DNA from: Anaerococcus tetradius ATCC 35098
Lineage (GTDB): Bacteria; Bacillota; Clostridia; Tissierellales; Peptoniphilaceae
Reading direction: 5' to 3'
Length of the DNA stretch: 64,000 nt
Assembly (NCBI RefSeq): GCF_000159095.1
Contig: NZ_GG666295.1
Location: 60,210 to 124,209 of the forward strand
The notes under the pieces were generated by a model. The model was given only the letters and a program-made list of their open reading frames with translations, ran no database searches and was not told where the DNA came from. Shown here piece after piece: positions 35,119-43,363 of this stretch (within the stretch, counting starts at the first letter, position 1; each line of letters opens with the position of its first letter). The position numbers and the translations under genes are program-made.

Positions 35119-35465
35119 AATTAATTTGTTATAAAAGATGTTCCACCTGCAAGGGTGTTGAGAAAATTCTAGATGAGAAAAATATTTCTTATGAACTAAG
35201 GGATATCAAAGATGAAAATCCAACTAGAGAAGAGCTCAAGGCTTGGCATGAAAAGTCAGGATACGATATCAAGAGGTTCTTCAATACTTCAGGAAAAATC
35301 TACAGGGAAGAAAATCTTAAAGATAAGCTAAAGGATATGAGCCTTGAAGAAAAATATGACTTGTTGGCTACAGACGGAATGATTGTTAAAAGACCAATCC
35401 TATTTACTGATGATGACAAGATTCTAGTCGGTCCAGATGTAAAGAAATACCTTGAGAGTCTCTAA
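35115..35465 (+). CDS. ArsC/Spx-family thioredoxin-fold protein
   Basis: A 116-aa thioredoxin-fold protein of the ArsC/Spx/YffB superfamily. The redox pair Cys9-Ser-Thr-Cys12 near the start, the central WHEKSGYDIKRFFNTSG and late IVKRPILFTDD are hallmarks. It may be a thiol-dependent reductase (glutathione-independent in this organism) or a Spx-like redox regulator; the CxxC favours a redox role, while a lone arsenate function lacks any ars neighbour. It is coupled to the M20 gene upstream and to the methionine-sulfoxide reductase downstream, which suggests oxidative-stress repair. Confidence 0.85.
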   Translation: MKLICYKRCSTCKGVEKILDEKNISYELRDIKDENPTREELKAWHEKSGYDIKRFFNTSGKIYREENLKDKLKDMSLEEKYDLLATDGMIVKRPILFTDDDKILVGPDVKKYLESL

Positions 35466-35466
35466 G

Positions 35467-35958
35467 ATGTCTTTTGAACTAAGGGGTATTGACAAGCTTA
35501 ATGATAAAGAAAGAATGGATGAGCTAATCAATTATGTAAAGATTCAAGTCGATGATGAAGAAAATCCCATAGCCCTTATGGCTAATGTTTCTGCCTTTAT
35601 TATGGCTATAATCAAGGACTTAAATTGGGCAGGCTTTTATATTGTTGGAGATGGAAATCTTATCCTAGGTCCATTTCAAGGTCTTCCTGCTTGCACAAGA
35701 CTTTCTTTTGATAAGGGGGTATGTGCTAAGGCTTATAGGGAAGGAAAAATTATTAAGGTTGATGATGTAAGCAAGTTTATAGATCATGTAGTTTGTGATA
35801 ATAATTCTAATTCCGAATTGGTTGTTCCGATTTTTAATGAAGGCGATTTAAAATGTTTATTGGACTTAGATTCGCCAAAACTTGCTAGATTTAGCCAAGT
35901 AGAAGTGGAAGGATTCAAAGAAATAGGTAAAATTTTGGAAAATAGAATATATTTATAG
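35467..35958 (+). CDS. msrC: Free methionine-(R)-sulfoxide reductase (GAF domain)
   Basis: A GAF-fold enzyme that reduces free L-methionine-(R)-sulfoxide. With the ATG at 35467 the product is 163 aa, and Cys76, Cys86 and Cys110 lie at intervals of 10 and 24, matching the active-site cysteines of the family (84, 94, 118 in the E. coli enzyme). A TTG start at 35452 is also open, but ATG directly after the preceding TAA is more likely. WAGFY and LGPFQGLPACTRL are family motifs. It is the last gene of the M20-ArsC/Spx-fRMsr unit, before a terminator. Confidence 0.9.
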   Translation: MSFELRGIDKLNDKERMDELINYVKIQVDDEENPIALMANVSAFIMAIIKDLNWAGFYIVGDGNLILGPFQGLPACTRLSFDKGVCAKAYREGKIIKVDDVSKFIDHVVCDNNSNSELVVPIFNEGDLKCLLDLDSPKLARFSQVEVEGFKEIGKILENRIYL

Positions 35959-35967
35959 GCTAATAAG

Positions 35968-36040
35968 GAATTCTTGATAAATTAAATTCTTAACTAAGCA
36001 TAATTGAGTTCTTAGTTGGGGATAATCAAGGATTCTTTTT
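35968..36040 (+). terminator. Long terminator after the fRMsr gene
   Basis: GAATTCTTGAT (35968-35978) pairs with ATCAAGGATTC (36025-36035), with an inner AACTAAG/CTTAGTT stem, and is followed by TTTTT. The long two-part stem is stronger than usual. The gap to 36220 shows nothing else recognisable. Confidence 0.8.
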
Positions 36041-36220
36041 ATAAAAGGAAATCTAGCATATAAACTCTCTATCTTTATTTAATTAATCTTAAATGTATTT
36101 TATATTTTTGTAAATTACTAGAATTTATTTTGAAAATATTACATTTATTGTTATAATACTAAAAGTAGTATAGCAAATAATTGCAAATTTAAGACTATAG
36201 TTTAAATCAAAGGAGTTTAG

Positions 36221-36850
36221 ATGAGACTTAGACATAAACCTAATGCAATTCCAGAAATGCAGGAAAATAAGTATATATATTTTAATCCGACTTCAAATAA
36301 GGGAAGATGGAAGGAAATTTTTGGAAATAACAATCCCATACATTTAGAAATCGGAGCGGGCATGGGAGATTTTATTATCAAAAAAGCCCTAGCCAATAAG
36401 GATATTAATTACCTAGCCCTCGAGATGAACACCAATGCTTTTGTTGTTGCTAGTAGAAAAATAATTGATGAAGGCATAGAAAATGTTAGAGGCATTATAG
36501 GAAATGCAGAGAACCTAGAAGATATGTTTGACAAAGGAGAAATTGATAAGATTTACCTAAATTTCTCAACCCCATGGCCAAAGAAACGTCATCACAAGAG
36601 AAGGCTATCCCATAAGAGATTTCTCGATAGATACCTAAACATTGTAAGTGAAGGGGCTGAAATTGAACTAAAAACAGATAATACAGACTTCTTTGATTCT
36701 AGTTTAGAATATTTTGATGAATTTGGCATAGACATTATTGAAGTAGACAGAAATCTCGACCTCGAAAAATCCGTAGTCACAGAATATGAAAATAAATTTA
36801 GAATGAAAGATATGCCTATATATTTTGTTAGGGCAAAGTTTAATAATTGA
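36221..36850 (+). CDS. trmB: tRNA (guanine-N7-)-methyltransferase
   Basis: Methylates G46 of tRNA in the variable loop using S-adenosylmethionine. The 209-aa product has HLEIGAGMGDFII (AdoMet motif I), YLALEMNTNAFV, and the diagnostic STPWPKKRHHKRRLSHKRF. GGAG is positioned before the ATG. It is closely followed (9 bases) by the DUF4230 gene, with which it probably shares a transcript. Confidence 0.95.
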   Translation: MRLRHKPNAIPEMQENKYIYFNPTSNKGRWKEIFGNNNPIHLEIGAGMGDFIIKKALANKDINYLALEMNTNAFVVASRKIIDEGIENVRGIIGNAENLEDMFDKGEIDKIYLNFSTPWPKKRHHKRRLSHKRFLDRYLNIVSEGAEIELKTDNTDFFDSSLEYFDEFGIDIIEVDRNLDLEKSVVTEYENKFRMKDMPIYFVRAKFNN

Positions 36851-36859
36851 GGAGAAAAG

Positions 36860-37459
36860 ATGAGAAAAGTAAAAAAAATACTTATTGCTCTTTTTGTTGT
36901 AGTAATCCTTTCATTTGCTTCCTGCTTTTTTGGTATGAAAGCTGGGGGACTGAATAATAAAGATAAGATATCGAGTGATATAGTTAAGGAGCAATTGTTA
37001 AGTGTTAAGGAATTGACAACTCTAAAGTATAGATACACGAATGTTGGTTCTTTTGAAAATCAGAGCGAGTTTTATGGGATGAAGATACCTTTTACTACAA
37101 AGAAGTTCATAATTTCTTATGATGGGGTAGTCAGTGCTGGAGTAGATTTAGATGAGACTAAGGTAGATATTGATGATAAAAATAAAATCATCAACATAAG
37201 ATTAGCTAAGGCTAAAATCATATCTCACGAGATTGATGAGGATTCCCTAACCATATTCGATGAAAAAAATTCGATTTTTAATCAATTAAAGCTTAAGGAT
37301 TTCTCTGATTTTAGGAAAAATGAAATGAAAAAAGTAGAAGAAAATCTTACTAAAAAGGGATTTTTGGAGGAAGCCAACAAAAAAAGCAAAGATGCTATAG
37401 TTGAAATTCTTAACATAAATCCGATTATTAAAGCTGACTATACTATAAAGCTTAACTGA
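36860..37459 (+). CDS. DUF4230 domain protein, membrane-anchored
   Basis: A 199-aa protein with one N-terminal membrane helix (about residues 5-28, after RKVKK) and an extracellular domain resembling DUF4230: LLSVKELTTLKYRYTNVGSF, then a beta-rich middle with VSAGVDLDETKVDI, and a C-terminal helix. A cysteine near SFASCFFG might be a lipobox-like site but lies within the hydrophobic stretch. Function is unknown. GGAG precedes the ATG. It ends at a bidirectional terminator. Confidence 0.8.
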   Translation: MRKVKKILIALFVVVILSFASCFFGMKAGGLNNKDKISSDIVKEQLLSVKELTTLKYRYTNVGSFENQSEFYGMKIPFTTKKFIISYDGVVSAGVDLDETKVDIDDKNKIINIRLAKAKIISHEIDEDSLTIFDEKNSIFNQLKLKDFSDFRKNEMKKVEENLTKKGFLEEANKKSKDAIVEILNINPIIKADYTIKLN

Positions 37460-37485
37460 TAAAAAATATTTTATAATAGATAAAG

Positions 37486-37520
37486 ACCCAATCATTAATG
37501 TAATTAAAGATTGGGTTTTT
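37486..37520. terminator. Bidirectional terminator between DUF4230 and DUF1624 genes
   Basis: ACCCAATC pairs with GATTGGGT around 15 bases, with T residues on the plus strand; it also separates the convergent minus-strand gene. Confidence 0.88.
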
Positions 37521-37526
37521 ATGTGT

Positions 37527-38237
37527 TTAGAAGTATTCAAAAAACAAAGATACTAGGGGATAGAGAATGATTTGATGGCTTAGATAAATGGGCATAGCTA
37601 ATCTTCCGATTCTAGCTAGGAAATTATCTTTACCATATGCCTTATAAAAGTTTTTCTCTTTAAGGAAATTACCAGCTGTAAATCCAGCTAAATACATAAA
37701 TAGCCAAGGAATCATAGGGAAATAATCGCTTGATGAGAATTCATTAGAGGGAAAACCCAAGAGAAATATATTTTTCATGTATAAATTGTTAAAAAAACTA
37801 ATTTCAGCTAGAGACCTGCTAGGGACAGAATAAGTTAAAGCAAAAAAAATTACAAATATTATGCAAAAATAGGAAGAAATCTTTATCCTTTCTTGTAAAA
37901 GACCTGTAATAATCATTGAAAGACCCAAGGCATTCAAGACTCCCCATACAATTAGCTGCTCTCTTGCAAACAAATAAGTAATAAGGCTTATAAGAAAGCC
38001 GAGAGCAGAAGTTTTAAGACCTCTATTAATGTTTTTCTTTGGTGAAATTAGAGATGAAGTAATTCCCGATATAAGAAAAAATGAAATAGCAATAGAAAGT
38101 TGCCAAATTTTATTTAGAATACTTCCGTCATACCGACTTATACTTTTGTAATAGTTAATATTATAGCATAGGTGGAAGATTATCATGGAAATAATCGTAA
38201 GACCCCTATAAGTGTCAAGATAATAATTTCTTTTCAT
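37527..38237 (-). CDS. DUF1624/heparan-alpha-glucosaminide N-acetyltransferase-like membrane protein
   Basis: A 236-aa membrane protein with about seven hydrophobic segments. The start MKRNYYLDTYRGLTII and MIIFHLCYNINYY match the catalytic part of the HGSNAT/YeiB-like superfamily of membrane acyltransferases, and the C-terminal half has PMIPWLFMYLAGFTAGNF and MPIYLSHQIILYP, also typical. The conserved His in the second segment is the likely catalytic residue. It may acylate a cell-surface sugar, but the substrate is unknown. It is a single gene, opposite in direction to its neighbours. Confidence 0.85.
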   Translation of the reverse strand: MKRNYYLDTYRGLTIISMIIFHLCYNINYYKSISRYDGSILNKIWQLSIAISFFLISGITSSLISPKKNINRGLKTSALGFLISLITYLFAREQLIVWGVLNALGLSMIITGLLQERIKISSYFCIIFVIFFALTYSVPSRSLAEISFFNNLYMKNIFLLGFPSNEFSSSDYFPMIPWLFMYLAGFTAGNFLKEKNFYKAYGKDNFLARIGRLAMPIYLSHQIILYPLVSLFFEYF

Positions 38238-38338
38238 ATTTTCTCCTTCTCTTAACTATACCTCAAAGCTAAAAGCAATATAATTTTCTCCTTGCTCAAA
38301 GGACATTTCTTAACTATAATTAAGAGATGGAGGTGGAG

Positions 38339-39613
38339 ATGAAAAATTTTAATGATTATTACGAATATATTATAAATAGGGGCAACACTAATGGTGGCCA
38401 TAGCTTAGAGAAAATCAGAAGACTTTTGGCTTTATTTGATAATCCTCAGGATAAAATAGATGTAATCCATGTAGCAGGAACTAATGGCAAGGGATCGACA
38501 GCTCACATGCTTGAAGAAACTTTGGCATTAAAAAATAAAGTAGGCCTATTTACTTCACCATATATGACTAAAATTAATGAGTCAATTTCTATTTCAGGTG
38601 AAGATATTAGCGACGAAGACTTTATGGAAATTATTGATAGGCTAAAGGAACCATTAAAGAGACTTGATGAAGAAGGTTATCATAACTCTTATTTTGAAGT
38701 TCTCACAGCTATAATGTATATATATTTTTACGAAAAGAAAGTAGACCTTGCAGTTGTTGAAGTTGGTCTTGGAGGTAGTCTTGATTCGACAAATATTATT
38801 AAAAAGCCTAAGGCTTGTGTTATCACTACCATATCCAAAGATCATGTTCAAATTCTTGGCGATAGCCTAGAAGAGATTGCGGGAAATAAGGCGGGAATAA
38901 TTAAAGAAGATAGCCGAGTTTTCTTATATCCAAAAGAGGGAACTGTTAAAAAAGTTTTTACAGATAAGTGTGAACAAAGCCATAGCAAGCTTTATACTTA
39001 TGATAAAAACGAGATTGAAATCTTAAAGCTAGGATCTACTTACAACGAATTTAACTTTAGGGACTATAAAAACATAAAAACATCTTTAACTGGTATCCAC
39101 CAAGTTTATAATGCTGCAACAGCCTTATTATGCCTCGATCACATAAAAGATGAGTATAATCTTACAAAAGATGATATTTATAAGGGGATTTTTAGGGCAG
39201 ACAATCCTGGTAGGCTTCAAATGATATCAAAAAAACCAAGGATTCTTCTAGATGGATCGCACAATAAGGAGGCCATTGACGCTTTAATCAAGTCCCTAGA
39301 AAATTATACTTATGACAGATTGATTGTCGGTTTTTCCATACTAAAAGATAAGGATTACCCTTATATTATTGAAAAATTATCGAAAGTTGCTGGTAAGATT
39401 ATCCTTACACAAATAGAAGATAATCCAAGGGCCTTTGACCTAGATGATTTATATGAAATTGTTAAGGAAAAATTTGATGATGTAGAAAAAATAAAAGACC
39501 CAATCGAAGCCTATAACTTTTCTAAAAAGATTGCTTCTGATAAGGATCTAGTAATATGGTGTGGTTCCTTGTATTTGGTAGGTAACTTACTTAAATATGA
39601 AAAAGAAAGTTAA
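38339..39613 (+). CDS. folC: Folylpolyglutamate synthase/dihydrofolate synthase
   Basis: Adds glutamate to folates, retaining them in the cell; bacterial FolC also makes dihydrofolate from dihydropteroate. The 424-aa protein has the ATP-binding GTNGKGSTAHML near residue 44, TSPYMTKINE, EVGLGGSLDSTN and the C-terminal DNPGRLQ and LLDGSHNKEA. I prefer the ATG at 38339 because GGAGG (38329-38333) is correctly spaced; an in-frame ATG at 38327 lies inside that region and would add MEVE. No folP or folK gene lies nearby. Confidence 0.92.
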   Translation: MKNFNDYYEYIINRGNTNGGHSLEKIRRLLALFDNPQDKIDVIHVAGTNGKGSTAHMLEETLALKNKVGLFTSPYMTKINESISISGEDISDEDFMEIIDRLKEPLKRLDEEGYHNSYFEVLTAIMYIYFYEKKVDLAVVEVGLGGSLDSTNIIKKPKACVITTISKDHVQILGDSLEEIAGNKAGIIKEDSRVFLYPKEGTVKKVFTDKCEQSHSKLYTYDKNEIEILKLGSTYNEFNFRDYKNIKTSLTGIHQVYNAATALLCLDHIKDEYNLTKDDIYKGIFRADNPGRLQMISKKPRILLDGSHNKEAIDALIKSLENYTYDRLIVGFSILKDKDYPYIIEKLSKVAGKIILTQIEDNPRAFDLDDLYEIVKEKFDDVEKIKDPIEAYNFSKKIASDKDLVIWCGSLYLVGNLLKYEKES

Positions 39614-39625
39614 ACTATTAATCAA

Positions 39626-39654
39626 ATTTGCTCAAGAATTAAACTAGAGCAAAT
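39626..39654. terminator. Bidirectional terminator between folC and uvrD-like genes
   Basis: ATTTGCTC pairs perfectly with GAGCAAAT across 13 bases; it overlaps the stop codon of the convergent helicase gene. Confidence 0.65.
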
Positions 39655-41437
39655 CTGATATTTCTTTGAAGAAAATTGAGGCTTCAAGCGTGTTTGAGTC
39701 TCTTTTTTTGATGGTTAAAATATTTAGATTCGATTTTGCCCTAGTCATAGCTACATACATTAGGCGTCTTTCCTCTTCTAATTTGTTGGCATAGTCCTCA
39801 TTATCTACAATCATCGGAAATTCATTTTTGACAAGATTTATGATATAAACATTGTCATACTCAAGCCCCTTGGACCTATGGATTGTAGAAAGGATAAGAT
39901 TTGATGATTGAGATTTGCAATATTTATCAAGATAGGCGATTTTTTGGTCAAATTCTTCCTTGTTAGATAAACCATTGGTGAAATTTACAATTGATTCTAT
40001 ATAGAGGTCTTTATTTACGATTTCCTCCCTATATCTTTTAGAAAAATTATTGATGTAAGTTTTATAATCCATGTACTTGTAGATGAATGATATCTTCTTA
40101 TCTAGGCTAAGTTTTCTAATATGTTTGAGTTGCTTTTCCTTTGTTATCAAAGCTTCAAGCTTGTAATCTTCTAAGTCCATCCCATATAGATGTTGAAAAA
40201 CGTCCTGACCTAGGGATTTAAAAGCTAACTTTTCGACATCCTCCTTAGTTAGAAAGCTAGATATTTTATAATAAATTTCGCCAAACAAATCCGTCCTATA
40301 GAAGTCTTCTGAAAATTCTATAATATTAAATATATCTTCTATGATTTTAGATTTAAAGAAATTTAGATCAGAAAATTGCACAGAAAAGTCAATACCATCT
40401 TCCATTAAGAAAGAAATTAAATTTATGGCTTGGATGTTATTTCTAAATAAAATAGCATTTTTCTTATTCCAATCTAGACTTTCTTTTATAAATTTATATT
40501 CTTCTTTTACATTTTTTACGACTTTTAGCTTAACATTTGAGGTGAAGCTATTATTTGTAAATAAATCTTTCTTGTATCTAAACTTATTAATCTCTATGAA
40601 ATTCTTAGATAAGTTTACAATATTTGCACCCGACCTATGGTTTTCGTCCATGACAATAATCTTAGCATCGTGATAGGTATTTTTGAAATTTAATAAGTAG
40701 GCTACATCACTTGCCCTAAAGGAATAAATAGATTGATCATCATCAGCTACAATCATTAAATTGTTTGAGGGGGCTGCTATTTTTTCTATAATTTTAAATT
40801 GAATTAGAGAAGTATCCTGACCTTCGTCAAGCTGAATATATTTATACTTATTTCTTATAGATTTTAGGAGCCTTTCATCATTGCTAATTAACTTTAAGGC
40901 TATAATTTGCATATCATCGAAGTCTATATAAAAATTTTTTATCTTAAAATTCTCATAAGCCCTGTATATCTTGATACAATTTTTAATCTTTGAATTTTCT
41001 AGATAGGACTCGTCTAGCATGGCATTTTTCATGTAGGACATATCTCTAAAAAATTCGTTTAGATCTTCGTTGCTAATTTTTTTATTATTAAATTTAAAAA
41101 ATAGATAGCTAATTATATTGTACTTGTTGTAACTTGTGTCAGATTCTAAGAGTCTGAGACTTCTGTTATTTTTCTTTAAATAGTTTCTTATAATTAGATA
41201 GCAAAAAGCATGGATGGTCATAAAGTTAGTCTTTTTTGAGTCATATCTTTCTTCCATATCAGTAGCTTGATTCTTGGAGAAGGTGATTGTCAAAATATGG
41301 CTGGGATCGATTCTTTCTGACAGGTATTTAATTCTTTCTAAAAGCATGGTAGTTTTACCTGCCCCAGGGCCTGCTAGAACTAAAACAGGTCCATCTATAT
41401 GCCTACTTGCTATAATTTGTTTGTCTGTTAACTTCAT
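39644..41437 (-). CDS. UvrD/Rep-family superfamily 1 DNA helicase, short form
   Basis: An ATP-dependent 3'-5' DNA helicase. The 597-aa product is shorter than PcrA/UvrD (about 720). Motif Ia/Walker A GPGAGKTT is at residues 23-30, motif II is LDEGQDTS, motif III DDDQSIYSFRAS, then STIHRSKGLEYDNVY (V) and YVAMTRAKSNL (VI). All core motifs are present, so the enzyme should be active; the shortening lies mainly in the inserted domains. Compared with the usual DEFQD, motif II reads DEGQD. It may act in repair or replication-fork clearance; it is a single gene read opposite to folC. Confidence 0.88.
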   Translation of the reverse strand: MKLTDKQIIASRHIDGPVLVLAGPGAGKTTMLLERIKYLSERIDPSHILTITFSKNQATDMEERYDSKKTNFMTIHAFCYLIIRNYLKKNNRSLRLLESDTSYNKYNIISYLFFKFNNKKISNEDLNEFFRDMSYMKNAMLDESYLENSKIKNCIKIYRAYENFKIKNFYIDFDDMQIIALKLISNDERLLKSIRNKYKYIQLDEGQDTSLIQFKIIEKIAAPSNNLMIVADDDQSIYSFRASDVAYLLNFKNTYHDAKIIVMDENHRSGANIVNLSKNFIEINKFRYKKDLFTNNSFTSNVKLKVVKNVKEEYKFIKESLDWNKKNAILFRNNIQAINLISFLMEDGIDFSVQFSDLNFFKSKIIEDIFNIIEFSEDFYRTDLFGEIYYKISSFLTKEDVEKLAFKSLGQDVFQHLYGMDLEDYKLEALITKEKQLKHIRKLSLDKKISFIYKYMDYKTYINNFSKRYREEIVNKDLYIESIVNFTNGLSNKEEFDQKIAYLDKYCKSQSSNLILSTIHRSKGLEYDNVYIINLVKNEFPMIVDNEDYANKLEEERRLMYVAMTRAKSNLNILTIKKRDSNTLEASIFFKEISDLL

Positions 41438-41512
41438 ATCTTTATTTTATCATATTAATTTATTTAAAAATATGATAAAATAGAAGAAGAATAAAAAAAG
41501 ATGGGGGAAATA

Positions 41513-42310
41513 ATGCTTACACAAAATTTTTTGAAATCAAGAACATCAACTAGAGACTTTAAAGAAGAAAAGCTATCAAACGATTTGATAGAAAAATTAA
41601 ATAAGGAAATGAGTGATTCTGCCCTAAAACATGGTGAAGAAGACATTAACTTTGCCCTCCTTACAAATTGTGAGGAAGTCTATCAAAAGCTTCAAGGCTT
41701 TGCTGGTTATAAGGGTATTATGATAAAAGCACCAGCCTATATCGCCCTTAATACACTTAATAATAAGCCAGAAACCTACGTTAAGGCTGCCTATGCAATG
41801 GAAGAATTAATCACTAAACTTAATGAGCTAAGTCTTGGTAATTGTTGGATAACTCTAAGCGAAGTAAGTGAGGAGATTAAAAAATCTGCTCTCAAATATG
41901 AAAATGGAGATGTTTCAATACTTCTTGCTATTGGATACCCAATGGATGAAAGCTTAAAGGAGCATAAATATTACGATAGACTTGCTAATTCTGACCTAGT
42001 TTACCTTGATAATTTTAACCAAGCTGCAAGTGATGAAGATTTAGAGCAAAGAGGACTAAGCAGTATCTTTGACTATGCAAAATACGCTCCATCTGCTTAC
42101 AACAGTCAACCTTGGAGATTTTTAATCGAAGGTGATAAGTTATCTATCTACATTAAAGACTATGCTGGAACTGTAAATTTAATAGATGCAGGTATAATAA
42201 TGTATTATATAGATGAACTAGGAAAAACAATAGCATCCAACAGCAAATGGGATATCAATCCAGTATTGGATGCTAAGGAATACACCTTTATAGCAAGCAA
42301 AAATTTATAG
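41513..42310 (+). CDS. Nitroreductase-family protein, TM1586-like
   Basis: An FMN-dependent reductase fold built of two related halves. The 265-aa form starts at the ATG at 41513 after GGGGGA; an ATG at 41501 lies in that site. The first half has SRTSTRDFKEEKL and the second has FDYAKYAPSAYNSQPWRFLIEGDK, the FMN-phosphate-binding sequence common to nitroreductases. No quinone or metal site is apparent. Likely a NAD(P)H flavin oxidoreductase of unknown substrate. A terminator separates it from map. Confidence 0.85.
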   Translation: MLTQNFLKSRTSTRDFKEEKLSNDLIEKLNKEMSDSALKHGEEDINFALLTNCEEVYQKLQGFAGYKGIMIKAPAYIALNTLNNKPETYVKAAYAMEELITKLNELSLGNCWITLSEVSEEIKKSALKYENGDVSILLAIGYPMDESLKEHKYYDRLANSDLVYLDNFNQAASDEDLEQRGLSSIFDYAKYAPSAYNSQPWRFLIEGDKLSIYIKDYAGTVNLIDAGIIMYYIDELGKTIASNSKWDINPVLDAKEYTFIASKNL

Positions 42311-42316
42311 AATAAC

Positions 42317-42339
42317 GGACGCTTTAGCGTCCTTATTTT
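42317..42339 (+). terminator. Terminator after the nitroreductase gene
   Basis: GGACGC pairs with GCGTCC across TTTA and is followed by TTATTTT, just before the map ribosome site. Confidence 0.75.
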
Positions 42340-42355
42340 AATGGAGGAGATATAA

Positions 42356-43174
42356 TTGATAAGAATATATACAGAAAAAGATTTTGAAAAAATGAGAAAG
42401 GCAGCAGAAATTCTCTGCCAAACCCACTTGGCTATAAGAAAAATCATTAGACCTGGTATAAGGACAATTGATTTAGACAAATTTGCTAATGAATTTATTA
42501 TAAAGCATAAAAAGGCGATTCCAGCCCAACTAGGTTATGGAGGTTTTCCTTATACCCTTTGTATTTCAGTTAATGATGAAATTTGCCATGGCTATCCATC
42601 CGACTATGTAATAAAAGAAGGAGACATTGTATCAATAGACAATGTAGTTAACCTTGATGGGGGCCTAGCAGACTCATGCTGGACTTATACTATTGGAAAG
42701 ATGAAAGAAGAAGATCAAAATCTTGTTGACTGCGACCTTGAAGCCCTAATGAGGGGGATAGAAGCTGCGAAAGTTGGAAATAGGATAGGTGATATTGGTC
42801 ATGCTATCCAAGAATATGTCGAAGAAGAAAATGGATTTTCGGTTATAAGAGATTTTATAGGTCATGGTATAGGAAAGGAAATGCACGAAGACCCACAAGT
42901 TCCTCATTATGGTAAAGCAGGTAGGGGAGCTAGGATTCAAAAGGGCATGGTCTTTACTATTGAACCAATGATAGCTGCAGGCGACTGGAAAATGAAGGTA
43001 GATGATAATGGTTGGACAGCAAGAACTAGGGATCACTCTAACTGTTCTCAATTTGAACACCAACTAATCATCCATGAAGACGGTCCAGAAATAATCACAG
43101 ATCAAAGTAAGTATGAGCTTACTACTAGTGATTTAGAATTTATTGAAGCTTACAAGAAAAGAAATAATTTATAG
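42356..43174 (+). CDS. map: Methionine aminopeptidase, type I
   Basis: Removes the N-terminal methionine from new proteins; essential in bacteria. The 272-aa protein uses a TTG start at 42356-42358, eight bases after GGAGG; no ATG precedes the conserved KMRKAAEI segment. Five metal ligands can be placed: Asp in SIDNVV, Asp in GGLADSC, His in GHGIGKEMHEDPQVPHYG, Glu in TIEPM and Glu in FEHQL. A TVxD variation of the second ligand loop is seen, but metal residues are intact. The stop lies at the edge of a hairpin element. Confidence 0.94.
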   Translation: MIRIYTEKDFEKMRKAAEILCQTHLAIRKIIRPGIRTIDLDKFANEFIIKHKKAIPAQLGYGGFPYTLCISVNDEICHGYPSDYVIKEGDIVSIDNVVNLDGGLADSCWTYTIGKMKEEDQNLVDCDLEALMRGIEAAKVGNRIGDIGHAIQEYVEEENGFSVIRDFIGHGIGKEMHEDPQVPHYGKAGRGARIQKGMVFTIEPMIAAGDWKMKVDDNGWTARTRDHSNCSQFEHQLIIHEDGPEIITDQSKYELTTSDLEFIEAYKKRNNL

Positions 43175-43356
43175 AAAAGGGACTGTTGCAGAATGAATAA
43201 ATCGTCCCAATATCATTAGAAGAACCTCCACGGAAAGTCTCACCTTGCCGACGGGCTAAATGCCTCCATCAGTCGGCAGGCACCACTAAAAATTTCCTAA
43301 GAGAACCTTCTAATGATGGGACGATGATTATTCATAATTTTGCAACAGCCCCTTTT
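43175..43356. mobile_element. MITE-like inverted-repeat element, also a bidirectional terminator
   Basis: An approximately 182-base near-palindrome: AAAAGGGACTGTTGCA on the left is mirrored by TGCAACAGCCCCTTTT on the right, followed inward by matching ATCGTCCCA/TGGGACGAT and a perfect TCATTAGAAG/CTTCTAATGA. The centre has a GC-rich TGCCGAC/GTCGGCA stem. The ends resemble insertion-sequence termini of the GGG-CTGTTGCA type. No transposase is encoded. It lies exactly between convergent map and tdk and could terminate both. A flanking target duplication is not clear. Confidence 0.7.
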
Positions 43357-43363
43357 AAAATTA

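Noticed and set aside
36592-37038. Minus-strand ORF of 148 codons over trmB and the DUF4230 gene
   Set aside because: It spans two well-supported plus-strand genes and has low-complexity hydrophobic sequence; a shadow frame.
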